Notes: generated by a model not told the origin, from the sequence alone. A stretch of DNA of 64,000 bases from Dillenia suffruticosa (GCA_033439265.1 JAVTVX010000020.1:19238001-19302000); one strand, 5' to 3'. Numbered from the stretch's first letter, positions 1 through 12,349 are shown. Program-made: numbers and translations.

Positions 1-2660
1 TATATATTAGGATGGTTCTGGCCACACAAGATGCGACCCTTGCCCAGATTTTTTTCTTTTTTCATGTGTGTGTTATAATTATTGAAAAAAAATGTGAATG
101 GTGAAAAAAAAGAAGTAAATAAGAAAAAGAAGAAACAAAAAAAAGAAGTAAAAGAAGAAATAATAGGAAATTTGTAACAGTGAAATTAAAAAAAATCAAT
201 AAAAAAAGAAGGGTGAAGGGAGAAAAAATGAAATAAAAAAGGAGAAAAAACCTAGAAAAAAATCCAAAAAAAGTAATAGAAAAAAAAGAAAGGGTGAATG
301 ATGAACAAAAATAAAAAATAAATAAAAAATGTAAAGGGTGAAAAATAAATGTAAAAAAAAAGGAAGAAAAAAACCCAAAAAAAAGAAACAATAGTTCCCA
401 TCCAAGGTGGCGATTCCTCTCACCTCCCCCTCCCCACTTGTTTTTCCAAAAAAACTTCAATGTTGTGTAGTTATATACACATATAGTTTTTTTTATCAGA
501 GAATATTTTAGTAAATTATACAACCAAAAGAATCACAAAAAGGAAATGACCCGAAAAAAACTAAATTGCACCAACTGGCATCAAGAATATGAGGGATTTC
601 CAAAGAGAGTTGTGAAAATAGTGAAACTTATAAAAAAAAAGTGTAAAAGAAAAGCAGAGAGATGATAAGAGATAGATTAATAAGGAAAAAATGGTGAAAT
701 GTGAAAAGTGAAAAAAGGTAAAAAAAAAAAAAAGGAAAATAAGGATAAAGGTGAAAAAAAGAAACAAATAAGCAAAAAAAGAAACAAGAAAAGAAACAAA
801 AAAAGAAATAAAAAAAGAAGAAGAAAAAGAAAAACCCAAAAAAATTAATAAAAAAAGTGTAAAGGGTGAAAAAAAAGAAACAAAAAATGGTAATTGGTAA
901 AAAAAAAAAAGTAAGAAGAAATCTCAAAAAAAAGTGGGAATAGTAGCGAACTGTTTCCATCCGAGGTGGCACCCCGCCTATCCCCCTCCCCACTTGTTCC
1001 TTTAGACAACTAAAAGGAGTCTGAAAAAAAAAAAGAAAATAATCTGAAAAAACTAAGTTGTACCAAATGGAATCAAGAAAATGTGAGACTTTCAGAAAAA
1101 GTTGTAAAAATAGTCAAACCTATAAAAAAAGGGAAAAAAAGCGGAGAGATGAAAAGGGATAGATTAATAAAAAAAAGAAATGAAGGACGGAAAAAAAAGC
1201 AAAAAAAAAGAAGGGTAAAGGATAAAAAGAAGAAGAAACAAAATAAACAAAAGCAAATAAGTAAAAAAAAAAAGAATAGTAACAAACTGGTAACAGTGAA
1301 TCCCAAAAAAAAAGGAGTGAATAAAAAAAGAAATGTAAAAGGTGAAAAAAAACCAAAAAGTAAAAAAGAAGAAGAAGAAGAAGAAGAAGAACCCAAAAAA
1401 AGTAAAAGGAAAAAAAAAGAAGTGTGAAGAGTGGAGAAAAAAAGAAACTAAAAAAAGCAAAAAAAAAAGAAGGGTAATTGGTAAAATAAAAGTCAAAAGA
1501 AATTTAAAAAAAAAAAGTTGTGAAAACAGTGAAACTTACAACAAAAAGAAGAGAAAGAAAAGTGGAGAAAGAAGAAGTGATAAATTAATATGAAAAAAGA
1601 GATGAAGGGTGGAAAAAAATAAAAAAGGGCAAAAAAGGAAACGTAAAGGGTGAAAAAAAAGAAGTAAAAAAGGGAATAATAATAAATCGATAATAGTGGA
1701 ATAAAAAAAATGAGTTAAAAAAAAAGAAGAACGAAGGGTGAAAAAAAAAGAAAAAAAAAAGAAAAAGAAGAAGAAAAACCCAAAAAAAGATTTTTAAAAA
1801 AAGCAAGAAGAAATCCTCCCAAAAAAAGGAGGTGGGAATAGTAGTCCACTGTTCCCATCCTAGGTGTCACTCCCCCCACTTTCTCTCCTCTCTTCTTCTT
1901 TAATGAGTGAATGAAGGAAAAAGAAAAAGAAGTAAAAAAAGAAGCATAAATGGTGAAAAAAAAGAAGAAAAAATAAAAAGAATAATAACAAATCGATAAC
2001 AGTGAAAAAAAAAACGAATGAAAAAAAGCACAAAGTGTGAAAAAAAGAAGAAAAAAAAAGGAGAAGAAAAAGAAGAAAAACAAAAAAAAAAAGAAGGGTG
2101 AAGGGTGAAAAAGAAAAGAAGTAAAAATAGAAAAAAAAGAGTAATTGGTAAAAAAAAAAAAAAGAAGACATCCAAAAAAAGGAGAAAAAAGAGAGGTGGG
2201 AACAGTAGCTCAATGTTTCGGTTTTAAGTGTCACTCCCCCACCTAGATGCAAAAAAAAAAGACTCGCAAAGGGTGAAACAAAGAAGTAAAAACAAAGAAT
2301 AGTAGCAAATTATTAACAACTGAATTAAAAAATAAATGAAAAAAAAGAAGTGCACATGGTAAAAAAAAGAAGAAGAATAAGAAGAAGAAGAAGAAAAATC
2401 CAAAAAAGTAAAAAAAAAAAGAAATATTGAAGGATGAAAAAAAAGTAAAAAATGGTAAGGAGAAATAAAAAAAAAAAAAAAACTACTGTTCCGGTCAAAA
2501 AAAAAGAAAGAGGTAAAAAAAAAAAGGTAAGAAGAAATCCAGAAAAAAAAAAAACTATTGTTCCGGTCCAAAAGAAAAAAAAAAGAAGAACAATAAACAA
2601 CTGTTAACAACTGTTCATATCCTAGCTGTCACTCCCCCCAACTTCCCCCTTCCCTCTTCT
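1..2660. repeat. Degenerate purine-strand (A/G-rich) tandem repeat array
   Basis: The plus strand is almost purely A and G for 2.6 kb, broken by short mixed blocks that recur. Block Y (gtgggaatagta, then cccatcc-aggtg and a run of C) is at about 385-440, 939-1000, 1838-1890, 2195-2250 and 2590-2660. Block Z (an AACAAA...GTAACAGTGAA-like stretch) is at about 165-187, 1276-1302, 1676-1702, 1987-2012 and 2297-2325. Block X (gttgtgaaaatagtgaaac) is at about 611, 1101 and 1517. Blocks return at irregular spacings of roughly 300-900 bp, so this is a decayed satellite-like array rather than random low complexity. The many Lys/Arg- or Phe/Leu-rich open frames are composition artefacts. No gene is seen. 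Confidence 0.75.
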
Positions 2661-3249
2661 TCTTTTATATATAGTAAGATAAAGATATATATATATATAT
2701 TGACACGCACACTTTTCTTGCTCCATTGACAGATGTTTTTGTGGGTCTATTCTATGGTTATAGACATAATAGTGACTACATGTTCCCATGAGTTTAAAAT
2801 TAAAGAAGGAAAAACAAAATACAAATATAGGTAGTGTGTTAGGATACGGGAGAGCACAGCAAATTCATTAAAATTCAGCACAAGTGCAATCATAACTCCA
2901 ATTCCTTCGGTAAAATGTTAGCCGAGAACCATAATATTACGGTTGATTAATCAAAATTGTTATTTTTCTGCTGCCTCCTGCTTTCCCCCCCCCCCTAATT
3001 TTATGGCACAACATTTCTTTAATCCATTTTGATTTTAACATCATATTAAAGGATTTAATTCTAATTTTTTCTTGTTGAAATCAATGTGTCTGTGACATAA
3101 TTAGTCAGAGTGTCATAAAAGATCTCTATGTGTAAGCTTCTATAATATAAATTCTCCCAAATTACTCTAGTGATTTCGAAAATCGCTTTAATTTTATAAT
3201 TTATAACACTAAAATGTTTCATGAAATTTACTTGGTTATCACTTTAGGA
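2661..3249. other. Intergenic, no gene seen
   Basis: AT-rich sequence with a short (TA)n tract near 2682-2702 and a run of C near 2985-2995. I see no coding potential, RNA gene or mobile-element end here. Confidence 0.6.
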
Positions 3250-3430
3250 GTTTCTAGACAATTAACAGAAAATAAAATGTTGATGTGATTACTTAAAATA
3301 GGAGTTTCTAGAATATCTAAAAGTTACAGAAGGAAATATACCAATTTTGGAGAAAATTAAATGTTTATCCAATATCTTAAATAGGTTATGCAAAGAACAA
3401 ATTTGTAGAGTATTAAGGCTATGCAAGACG
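3250..3430 (+). repeat. Direct repeat, left copy, flanking the J20-like gene
   Basis: This segment is repeated in the same orientation at about 5467-5700, on the other side of the J20-like gene. Shared landmarks are an ACAATTA..GAAAATAAA stretch, gttgatg.gattacttaaa, gagtttctagaata, aggaaatata.caattttggagaaa and cttaaataggttatgcaaagaa. The left copy is shorter because the right copy has about 70 bp of extra internal sequence. Confidence 0.75.
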
Positions 3431-3725
3431 AATATTTTAATTTAGGAAATTGTATTATTATATTTCAAATATTTCAAAGCTCATAAAGAACAAAATGGAA
3501 TCAAATTCCACAGATCGAACGATATTAATTAAGATCTTCTGCATATTTTGATTGCCCCTGAATATTTCACTGGTAAAAGTGGAAAAAGGAAATGGCTTTC
3601 TTCATCATCCATGTTTTGATTGATGAGCTACGCTACATGCCTATGTAAACTCTCTCAAACAAACAATTCCACCTCATTCCCTTCGTTCAAAACATGAAAT
3701 TGATTCAATTTTTCACAATGCCAAA
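3431..3725. other. 3-prime flank of the J20-like gene
   Basis: AT-rich sequence beyond the stop codon (the gene runs on the minus strand). It probably holds the 3-prime UTR. No clear polyadenylation signal could be fixed. Confidence 0.4.
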
Positions 3726-4548
3726 TTAACAGTAACAAAATTCAGCTTGGAAATCATCAGATGATTCTGCCCTTCTCCGGCGCATTTTAGCGCCCCATGT
3801 ATTGTTTGACATTGAATTGCTCCTCCTCCTCAGCTGTGCCAGTTGATTAAGCCATAAATTTCTCCAATTCTGTCTCACATCCATTTCCTGTTTTCAACAC
3901 ATACAAATTTAATATAAAATTCACTAAATTAAAAGATACAATATACCCAATTCAAGACTCTCTCTCTCTCTCTTGCATTTTTTTTTCACATATCCAATAA
4001 TATTATATTTCAATTAATCTAAATTGAGTACCAAACAAAAAAGAAAAAAATCGAAACGAGGAACTTGAATATACCTGATTATTTGTTCTCCATTTACTAG
4101 GGGAGAAAGCCATATGCAAGCCTCTTGACAAATCAGAGTCATAAAGGGCTCTGCTTTTGGGATCAGACAGGGTGTCATATGCTTCTTTTACTTGAATAAA
4201 TGTCGTTGTATACTCCTCTGTTCTATCCGGAGGAGACACATCCGGGTGATATTTTCTCGCCATTTTCTTGTATGCTTGCTTGATTTCAAACAAAGTTCCT
4301 GTCTCTGCTACGCCCAACAACTCATAAAAGCTCTGCTTTGGCTCTGAAGAAGTAACGTACATGTCTTTAATGGAGGCTTTTGTTGAAAATCTCGAAGATC
4401 TAGATGGGGTTTTACTGGAAATCGCTGATTTCGAAAGAGGGGTGTTTAGATTCAAGCCTTGAAGAGGTTTGAGATTTTGGTTTTTGGTAGAAAATGAGTT
4501 TTGGAAAGAGGGTTTGGTTACCGAAATCATTCCAATTGTCTGGCTCAT
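3726..4548 (-). CDS. J20: Chloroplast J-domain co-chaperone, J20/DJC26-like, two exons
   Basis: Exon 1 is 4548-4075 (158 codons) and exon 2 is 3887-3726, separated by a 187-bp phase-0 intron with GT (4074-4073) and AG (3889-3888) borders. The product is 211 aa, close to the roughly 200 aa of Arabidopsis J20. Residues 1-60 are Ser/Thr/Lys-rich with few acids, as expected for a chloroplast transit peptide. Residues about 73-138 form a J domain (FYELLGV, KQAYKKMARKYHPDVSPPD, AYDTLSDP.SRALYD) with the Hsp70-activating HPD at 101-103. Exon 2 gives the basic tail typical of J20 (NWRNLWLNQLAQLRRRSN). In Arabidopsis, J20 delivers damaged deoxyxylulose 5-phosphate synthase to Hsp70 in plastids, so a role in isoprenoid-enzyme quality control is inferred. 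The intron has a short CT microsatellite (about 3959-3973). No defect is seen. Confidence 0.93.
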
Positions 4549-4633
4549 TTTATCTTTGCTTGCTTCGTCTGGTCCTTTTCTGATCGCCTTTCTGCAGTAA
4601 TGAGATATGGGGCGAATTGAAGTTGGAAGTTGG

Positions 4634-4641
4634 CTTTATAG
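4634..4641 (-). promoter_or_regulatory. Likely TATA box of the J20-like gene
   Basis: Read on the minus strand this is CTATAAAG, 86-93 nt upstream of the start codon at 4548. That leaves room for a short 5-prime UTR. It was assigned by motif and position only. Confidence 0.55.
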
Positions 4642-4699
4642 TGATGAAGACAGGTTGATTTGGAAACAAATAGAATTTCCACGTTAGATTTAAAAATAA

Positions 4700-5349
4700 T
4701 TAAATTAGATTAGAGGTTTTGGGACCATTTTTGTTTAGCGGGCAAAAAAAGCAACGGGACGCACTTCTAGAAAAACAAGTGGAGGGGCCAAGTACGCGGT
4801 GTACTTTTCTTAATCCAGAAGGCTTAATCCACCCGTTAAATTTTTTTTGATAGGATTAACATCTTGAACTTCAAACTGCATAATAATTGTACGTTGGTTA
4901 TTCGGGTGGTGTTGATATGGGTACGAGGGGCTAATGTATCACATGATAGTTAATGAAAAAATCTAAGCAAGCACCATATCCTTAATAACGTCAATCCAAA
5001 ATTTTAATTATTTTATATTTTAAAATTTAAAAACTCAATTGTAACAAAACAAAATTTTAAAATTTAATTAAAATTTGGGGTTAAAGTTTAGGAACTTTAT
5101 ATATAATAAAAAATATTATGATTATTTGGAATTGTTATTTAATTTGCTAACACACCTTTCAAAAAAAAAAATTCTGAAAATTGTTATTAATTTGTTATTC
5201 CGTAAAGTTTAGAGACCTTCTATCCAATGAAGGCGATTACCGCTACCGCAATCGATGCATACCTAATAAATTATGATTAGCTATTTCTGCGACTGTAGCA
5301 TAATTAATTTTACTTTTTTTTTTCCTTCGGTTAATTCACAATGTTTTCT
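4700..5349. other. Intergenic, no gene seen
   Basis: AT-rich DNA upstream of the J20-like promoter. No open frame, RNA gene or transposon end is supported. Confidence 0.55.
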
Positions 5350-5447
5350 TTTTTTTTAAATGAGGAAATTATTTGTTTAGCCTCTGAACATTATCTCCAT
5401 TTTATAAATTTGTCTCTAAATTTCAAATTACAAAGGATTTAAGTTTA
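5350..5447 (+). repeat. Left arm of a roughly 6.9-kb-apart inverted repeat
   Basis: The sequence from tttaaatgaggaaattattt onward matches the reverse complement of about 12175-12275: gaggaaattattt, (t/c)ta(g/a)..cct.aac, a tt.aca.atta block, then aaatttcaaa. Divergence is considerable. Together the arms enclose most of the envelope-like Copia element, so they look like the ends of an older TIR-type element (MULE-like ends are possible but unproven). Confidence 0.6.
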
Positions 5448-5466
5448 AAAAAAAAACGTCACACAA

Positions 5467-5704
5467 TTACCGGAAAATAAATTGTTGATGAGATTACTTA
5501 AATCAGAGTTTCTAGAATAAGTTATATAAGGAAATATAGCAATTTTGGAGAAACTGGATTGTTTAAATATGGAGTTATATATTTGAAGACTATTTTAGAT
5601 TTATATGTAGAAATATATATCAATTTTGGAGAAAATTATATGATTCTTCAATTTCTTAAATAGGTTATGCAAAGAAGAAATTTATAGAATATTAAGTCAA
5701 TATT
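5467..5704 (+). repeat. Direct repeat, right copy, flanking the J20-like gene
   Basis: Second copy of the segment at 3250-3430. It ends where the Copia-type sequence (attcaactagag...) begins, so the duplication predates that insertion or was cut by it. Confidence 0.7.
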
Positions 5705-7399
5705 CAACTAGAGAGAGATGAATAGTTGAATAAACGTATTTTAAAAATTTTGACTATACAGGGGTTAAAAAAATATGACAGTGATATTTAGCTATTTAAC
5801 TAAAAGATAGAAAACATACAAAAATTTTTATAGTGGTTTTATCAAACTAAGTATACGTCTACTCTCAAAATTTTCCATGAATTTTTCAGTATCAACTTAT
5901 TGATACAAATTTGATTGTAAACTCAATTTGAAGTTTTAAACTGTTTCTTTGCAAGCACTACTGTCTCAACTTTATACAGATTGGTTCTTTCTCTATATCC
6001 AAAGCAGTGATGCACTCTATAGTCTTTTAAAATCTCAGTGCAAATAAGAAGGAAAAATCTTAGATGTAAGGCTCAAATCCTCATATTAAACAAATTTACT
6101 TTTACAAGTAATTACACTTAGGAAGATAATTAAAGATAAGAAATAGAGTGTATGAATTTTTAAAATAGAGTAATGAGTGTTGTGAATTCTCAGTTGTTCA
6201 GATCTTTAATGGAGCACTCTGATATGTCATTTCTCATCTTTCTAATATTTATTGTTATGATGAAAAGATTTGATATGCGGTTGTTGAAATCGAATATTGC
6301 ATATGGCTTCATTGTATAGAAGCACTCTGATATGTTTTATAGAAGTGTTGACGTATGTCAAGAATAAGTGGATAAAGTTTGTAGACTTTTACTTTCTGAT
6401 AGTTTTCTTATATACTTGTATTTTTCTTCGATTTATCATTAGCAAAGCCTATCATTCTCAACAATCTCTCTATTTTTTATAATAACAAAATATCAAACAC
6501 TTATCTATTGTTTCTGAGTCTATTGATTCTTATTTTTGAAAATTTTAACTTGTAAATTTTAGAACCATTTTAACATAACCATTTCTAATTTTAATTCACA
6601 CAAATATCATACCACAATCATTACAGAACCATTGCCTATTTCCTAACACTCCTATTAACTAGTCCTAATTAATCTTGATCAGTTCTATTTCCTTCACAAA
6701 GCCATCACCATATAAAGCTATCAGCACTACACTATTGCATAGTTCTATTTCCTTTACAGTTCTATTTCCTTCACACTGTCTCCCCCCCCTTTCGTCATCA
6801 ATAAAAAGGGTCAAAATTAGAGCAACCAAGTGCAAAATTCAGAATTCAAAAATCAAAGTATGCATGGTGTTTCACTCCCCCTCAAATAGAGACTAGTTCT
6901 AAACACCAGCTTCTTTTCATCAATCCAGCAAAAAATCTAACAGCTAACAGTTACAGCAATCAACAGATATAATATTCAACTCTAAGTATATATACATACA
7001 GTCAGCATAGCAACCAATAATTATTTTCAGAATTACACAAGTCTTAATGCATTAATCAACAGTATTGGAATTTTGTCAAGTAAAAGTATTCATACACTTA
7101 GTATCAAACATTAAGCAACATTAGAGTTCAGCAATAGAGTGTATGCTTAGTTCAAGTAGTGAAAACTAAAGTAATATTTAAATAACATAAAGTACTAACT
7201 CATAGAACATTAGAAAATCATTACAGTAATAAAAGAATAAACTAACATTTAATAATCAACAAGAATGGGAAAGTTTAGGGACAAGAGATGATTTTCTTTT
7301 TTCTTTTGCAATGGAATCCAATTTGTTATTAATGATTTGGAGTTCCATCTTCATGACATAACTCATTTGACCTTACAAAATTTGTCTCTTCTCAATTTT

Positions 7400-8540
7400 C
7401 TCCAATTTTGCCAAATCATTTCAAGAGAAATAGGTTGAGGACTCGATGGCTACCCATCATGTTCTCTTGTATCTTTCTTTTACTCAATTTAGTTGCTTCC
7501 TCATGTTCTTCTTATACTTCCCCTGTTTGTCTCTTGCCTATCTTACCATCTTTTCTAACCTATTCTTCCCCACTATTGCATATCCATCTTGCTCGAACCA
7601 TGGAAGATGTATTGTTCCATTTTTCTCATTTAACTCTATCACCGTATCTTTATCTAATTCCAAACGATTGGATGATAAAATCTTAAAAATCATACTTACA
7701 TATGATAGAGAGAGTTTTTAGATTTATGTGGAGTAATTATGAAGTGTGGAACAATAAAGTGCAATCCAGGATTTTTCCTACTCATATTACATGTCATCAA
7801 CCAAAAATCTTCTCTAGAGATGATTGTATACTTTTCTCATCTAGGTCTAAGTATATGTGCAACAATCAAATGCAGAATTTTTTCATGGAATGCTAACTCT
7901 ATAGCACTTGTGTTCACAACAGTCAAATTCTCATCATGGAACACTATTATAGAATTCTTCAAATAGTTAGATTTCATTTAGGGTTTACATTTGTTATATA
8001 TCATCCATGTAAGAGCATTTTCTTTGCAAATAATTCTAGGAGTAACTTCAATCATTTTTTCATTTACATACGTTCTAAACACGCATGAAACAAAGTGATC
8101 ATTTAAGGTAATCCATATCTCATTCTCGACACCATCTGAAATTATTTTGATATTGTTACAGAACACTTTGATTACCTTCTCATGAATGAACTTACTCAGA
8201 ATCATAAGCCAATTAGGGTATAGCTCATTCAAGTGCTCTTCGTACTTAAAATTTTCCTTTTTTTCAAAAAATTACCCAATCAATCAATCTTTCCTGATTG
8301 ACTTTCCTTCTTAAAAATAATTTCTCGTATGGATCACTTTGTTCAAGCGATTGAAACTCATGTGTGTTGAATTGTAGAATGGCTTCTATCTGTGGAGGCG
8401 GCGAAGGAGGTTTCGAAGAAGTGGGTTTTGTAGATAAGGGTTTTGATGATGAAGTCTTGGTTGTAGGTTTGGTAGGGGTTTAAATGATATTGATTGTTTA
8501 GAGATAGATAATTTTTGTTTAGAAGTCATTTCCAATTAGG
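7400..8540 (-). pseudogene. Envelope-like region of Copia copy 1
   Basis: Minus-strand remnants match the corresponding region of copy 2 at about 63240-64000 (shared blocks around the tcatttgaccttac/tcatttgatcaatca and caaatcatttgaag landmarks). The content fits the plant transposon protein often found downstream of pol in Sirevirus-type elements. It is a broken fossil with many breaks. The plus-strand open frames at 7408-7966 are shadows. Confidence 0.5.
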
Positions 8541-8629
8541 GTTTCACGATTGAAATTTGCCTAAGATTTCAGAAAGAAAGAGGAAAATTCGAATTTGGGA
8601 ATTGAGAGAGAGAGAGGCGTCGATATGTT

Positions 8630-8920
8630 AACTGTTCATATTGCTTTTTGCATGTCACAGGTCGACATCTTTTTGTACATGTCAACTTGTTTTAAGGATG
8701 TTCAAAGGTGATCAGGTCAACATATTTTAAAAGACATCGACCTAATTTCGATTATTATGCATGTCGACATATTTATGTACAGGTCGACAATACCATGTTT
8801 ATTTTTGATTTTAAGTAGTAGGTCGATAAGATTTCTAAGACAATGGTTAGAAGGTTGACAATACTGTATTTTTTTCAATTTGTCAACACCTTTACGAAAT
8901 GGGTCGACCTAAAATTCTTT
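8630..8920. repeat. GTCGAC-core repeat cluster, copy 1
   Basis: About ten spaced motifs of the form ggtcgacat, atgtcgaca, ggtcgataag or their degenerate versions. They lie between the RNase H and the envelope-like region of the Copia element. A longer array of the same motif is in copy 2 at 61150-62360, on the other side of the envelope-like region. Confidence 0.65.
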
Positions 8921-11885
8921 TCCAGATTTTAGCATGTACTCTATTTTTCACATTTCTTTCATACTTCTCTATTTCAGGCATTTTTAACTTTCTTTTTAGT
9001 CTACAAAATCTATTTTTATCCAATAGTTTGATAAGAATACCAACAATTTGTTTTTAAATTTTTATATATTCAAAAATAATTTCGTTTTTCAATATATCGT
9101 CTATGATGAATTGATATTTCACTTCAATATGTTTGGTTCGAAAATGATACACTAGATTTTTAGTTAGATTTATAACACTTGTATTATCATATTTTATATG
9201 AATACAGTTAAAATCTATTCCAAAATCCTTTATCTGATACTTAATCTACCGAATTTATACAGCACATAGTCCAATGGAAATATACTCAGTTTCGATTATT
9301 GACAGTACTACACTACTTTATTTCTTGAAAAACCATGATACAAACATATTTTCAAAAAATTGACAAATACCACTGATACTTTTTATATCTAATTTGCATT
9401 TTGTAAAGTCTGTTTCAGAAAATCCATACAATTGAAATCTTGAGTTTCTATCATACCAAAGTTCTAGATGTGTTGTTTCATTAAAATATTTAAAAATTCT
9501 TTTAACTGCTATCGAATGAGATTCATTTGGATCTAATTGGAATCTTACACAAAAACATACACTAAATTATATGTCTAGTCTCAAGATAATGAGATACAAA
9601 GTAATCCAATTATACTTCTATATATCTTTTGACATACTAATTTGCCATTTTCATTTTTATCTAATTTTAGACTTATACTCATAGGTGTGATATTTTCTTT
9701 ACATTCACCGAACCCAAATCTTTTAATAAGATCATTGGTGTATTTGGATTGATTGATGAATATTTCATTTTTAGATTGTTTAATTTAAAATCATAGGAAA
9801 TAATTTAATTTTTCCATTATACTCATTTTAAATTTTCATTGCATTCTTTCTGCAAAATCTTTACACATTTTTTCACTTGTCCCTCTGAAAATTATATCAT
9901 TTACATATATTTGGATTATCAGAAAAATATTTTTTTTCTTTTGATAAAGAGAGTTGTATCAAATTTTTATCTCTCAAATTTGTTTTCAATTAAGAAATTG
10001 TTAAATTTTTCCTATCAAAGTCTAGGAGTATGTTTTAATCCATACAAAGTTTTGGTTTATTTAAAAATATGTTTTGGATATTTAGGATTTTCAAAATCAG
10101 AGAATATTCTACATATACAATTTCATTTAAATAGACATTTAGAAAGATACTTTTAACATTCATCTGATACAATTTGAAATTTATATAATAGGAGAAGCCT
10201 AAAAGTATTCTAATGGTTTTTAATCTAACCACTAAAGTATACGTTTCATCATAATTAATTCTCTCCTCCTTACTATATCATTTGGCCTCTAATTTTGCAT
10301 TGTTTTTTGTGATTGTTTCATATTTATCAAGTTTATTTATGAAAATCCACTTTGTTCTAATTACTAATTGAACTTTTGGTCTATGAACAATATTCCATAT
10401 TTTTTTTCTTTTAAATTGATTCAGTTCATGTTGAATAGCTATTATACAATTTTCATATTCTAATACTTTATCTACAGTTTTAGTTATTTCTGAGAAATGA
10501 ACACCACATATTCACATTGATTTTGTAGAGCTGATCTGTTTCTAACATCTGAACTTATATCACTTATTATGTTTTCTATGTTGACATATTTTTTGATTTG
10601 AAAATATTTAATTTCTTATTTTTGTTGAATTTTATCTTTTTCTTCTTGTTTGGTGAGTTCATTGATTTCTTTTTTTTGAGAATTCAAATTCTCTACAAGT
10701 TCCAATTCATTAAGGTTTTCAGTTCAATTTTTATCATCTAATTTTATTTGGTAAGTGTCATTTTTTTCGTCAAATTCTACATATATTGATTTATCTATTG
10801 TCACGGTTCCTTTTGTTATAGACTCTATATATTTTATTCACTGTTGAATATCGTAAAAATATTCTCTCGTCACTTTTGGCATTAAATTTTTCTAAAACTT
10901 CTTTTCTACAGTTTAGAATATAATATTTGTATCCAAAAATTCTAAAATAGGCTATATTGGGTTTCCTTCTTTTGTAGAGTTCATATGGAGTTTTTTTTTT
11001 TTTAAAATAAGTCTAATTAATACCCTATTTAGGATATAACAGACAGTATTTACTGCTTCTGACCAAAAGAATTTTAGTAAATTATACTCAGAGAACATAG
11101 TTCTAAATATTTATTGTAATATTCTATTTTTTCTTTCCACTACCCCATTCTGTTGAAGTGTTATAGGGGTTAAGATGTTGTGATCAATATCTTGATTGCT
11201 ACAGAATTCTTTCATAGTTTTATTTTCAAAATTTTTTATCAGGATCACTTTTAATACTTTTAATTGAAACTCTTTTTTCATTTTGAATTTTCTTGTATAG
11301 TTTAATGAAAAGTTCACTGGCTTCCTTCTTTTTGTCCAAGAATAGCGTCCAAGTATATCTAGAGAAATTATCGATGATCACAAATTCATAATATTTTCTT
11401 TCTAAATTTTGAGTTTTAGTTGGTCCAAATAAGTATATATGCAAAAGTTTCAAAGGATTGCTAGTGGATACATGGTTATTAGATTTAAAGAAAATTTTGA
11501 TTTGTTTTTCTTTCGTACTGTGTCACACAATCTATGTTTTCAAAGTTTTAATTTAAGGAGACATTTTACAATGTTTCTCCTAGCTAGTTTTGCTATTGTA
11601 TCAATGTTTGTGTATTCTAACTTTCTGTGCCACAATCATGAGCTGTTCTTACTTATTGCAACTAGGCACGACTCATTTTGAGTTTTCAACTATTTTATAT
11701 CAATTACATAAATATTTCCTTTCTTAGACCAGTGAATTTAATATCACCAGAAGTGTTATCAATGATAGAGTAAGTGTCAGAATCAAATATAGTTTTAAAA
11801 TCTTTATCACACAACTTACTAAATATATTATTTTCACTTCTTTTTCTTCAGTATCCTTCCAATATGATTCTATCTAACTCTTTTT

Positions 11886-12290
11886 TTTTTTTTTTTGGAT
11901 ATTTTGTAACTGATTTTTGGTTCTCTTTCTAAATCAAAGGTCAGCTGCTGATTGTCATGCCACGTCAGCATCTGTGCTAACGTGCTAATGTTGTTAGTGT
12001 ATGTTGCTGATGTGTTAGCTCACACGTTAGCAATTTTTTCCACGCCGGAAGCCGACTCAAAAAAGGTATCGTCACATCATATTCCAAGTATCGTCACATC
12101 ATATTCCAAGTTAGCATTAAACGGCCACGAGGTCGATGTTACTAATGGAGGGACCGACTTGTTACAAATTTTGAAACTTAGGTCCTCAATCATTGGATTT
12201 TGAAATTTAAGAACTAATTTGTGAAATAGAGGTAAAGTTTAGGGACTAGCCAAATAATTTCCTCTTTTTAAATGGGATGAGAGTTAAGTA
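11886..12290. repeat. Right inverted-repeat arm with unique inner sequence
   Basis: About 12175-12275 is the reverse-complement partner of 5350-5447. Inside it (11938-12170) is less AT-rich DNA with an exact tandem pair of tatcgtcacatcatattcca at about 12067-12111 and several gctaacgtg-like repeats. A run of T (about 11880-11896) marks the junction with the Copia remnant. The layout is that of a TIR-bearing non-autonomous element. No protein is seen. Confidence 0.5.
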
Positions 12291-12349
12291 CTTTTGTATG
12301 CATGGAGAGCTTACAACTGCATAATTATCTAACTACAAAATAAAAAACG

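Larger units (their letters stand above)
5705..11885 (-). mobile_element. Decayed Ty1/Copia retrotransposon with envelope-like region (Sirevirus-like), copy 1
   Basis: Parts in element order, right to left: GAG-pre-integrase/protease side at about 11430-11885; integrase core at about 11100-11450 (an NGVVERKN-type motif is visible); reverse transcriptase at about 9530-10700; RNase H at about 9060-9330; a GTCGAC-rich stretch at 8630-8920; an envelope-like region at about 7400-8540; then a 3-prime region down to about 5705, which begins on the plus strand with ttcaactagag..gaatagttgaat. The same start is found at 60350 in copy 2. The order pol, then an extra reading frame, then the 3-prime end is known in Sireviruses. 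The element is old, heavily broken, and lacks a recognisable gag end or paired LTR. Confidence 0.75.

Noticed and set aside
1083-1593. Lys-rich open frames on the plus strand and Phe/Leu-rich frames on the minus strand
   Set aside because: They follow directly from the A/G-rich composition of the repeat array, have no domain and overlap in several frames.
7408-7966. Plus-strand Ser/Leu-rich open frames
   Set aside because: Shadows of the minus-strand envelope-like region of the Copia element; the same happens at 63413-63718.
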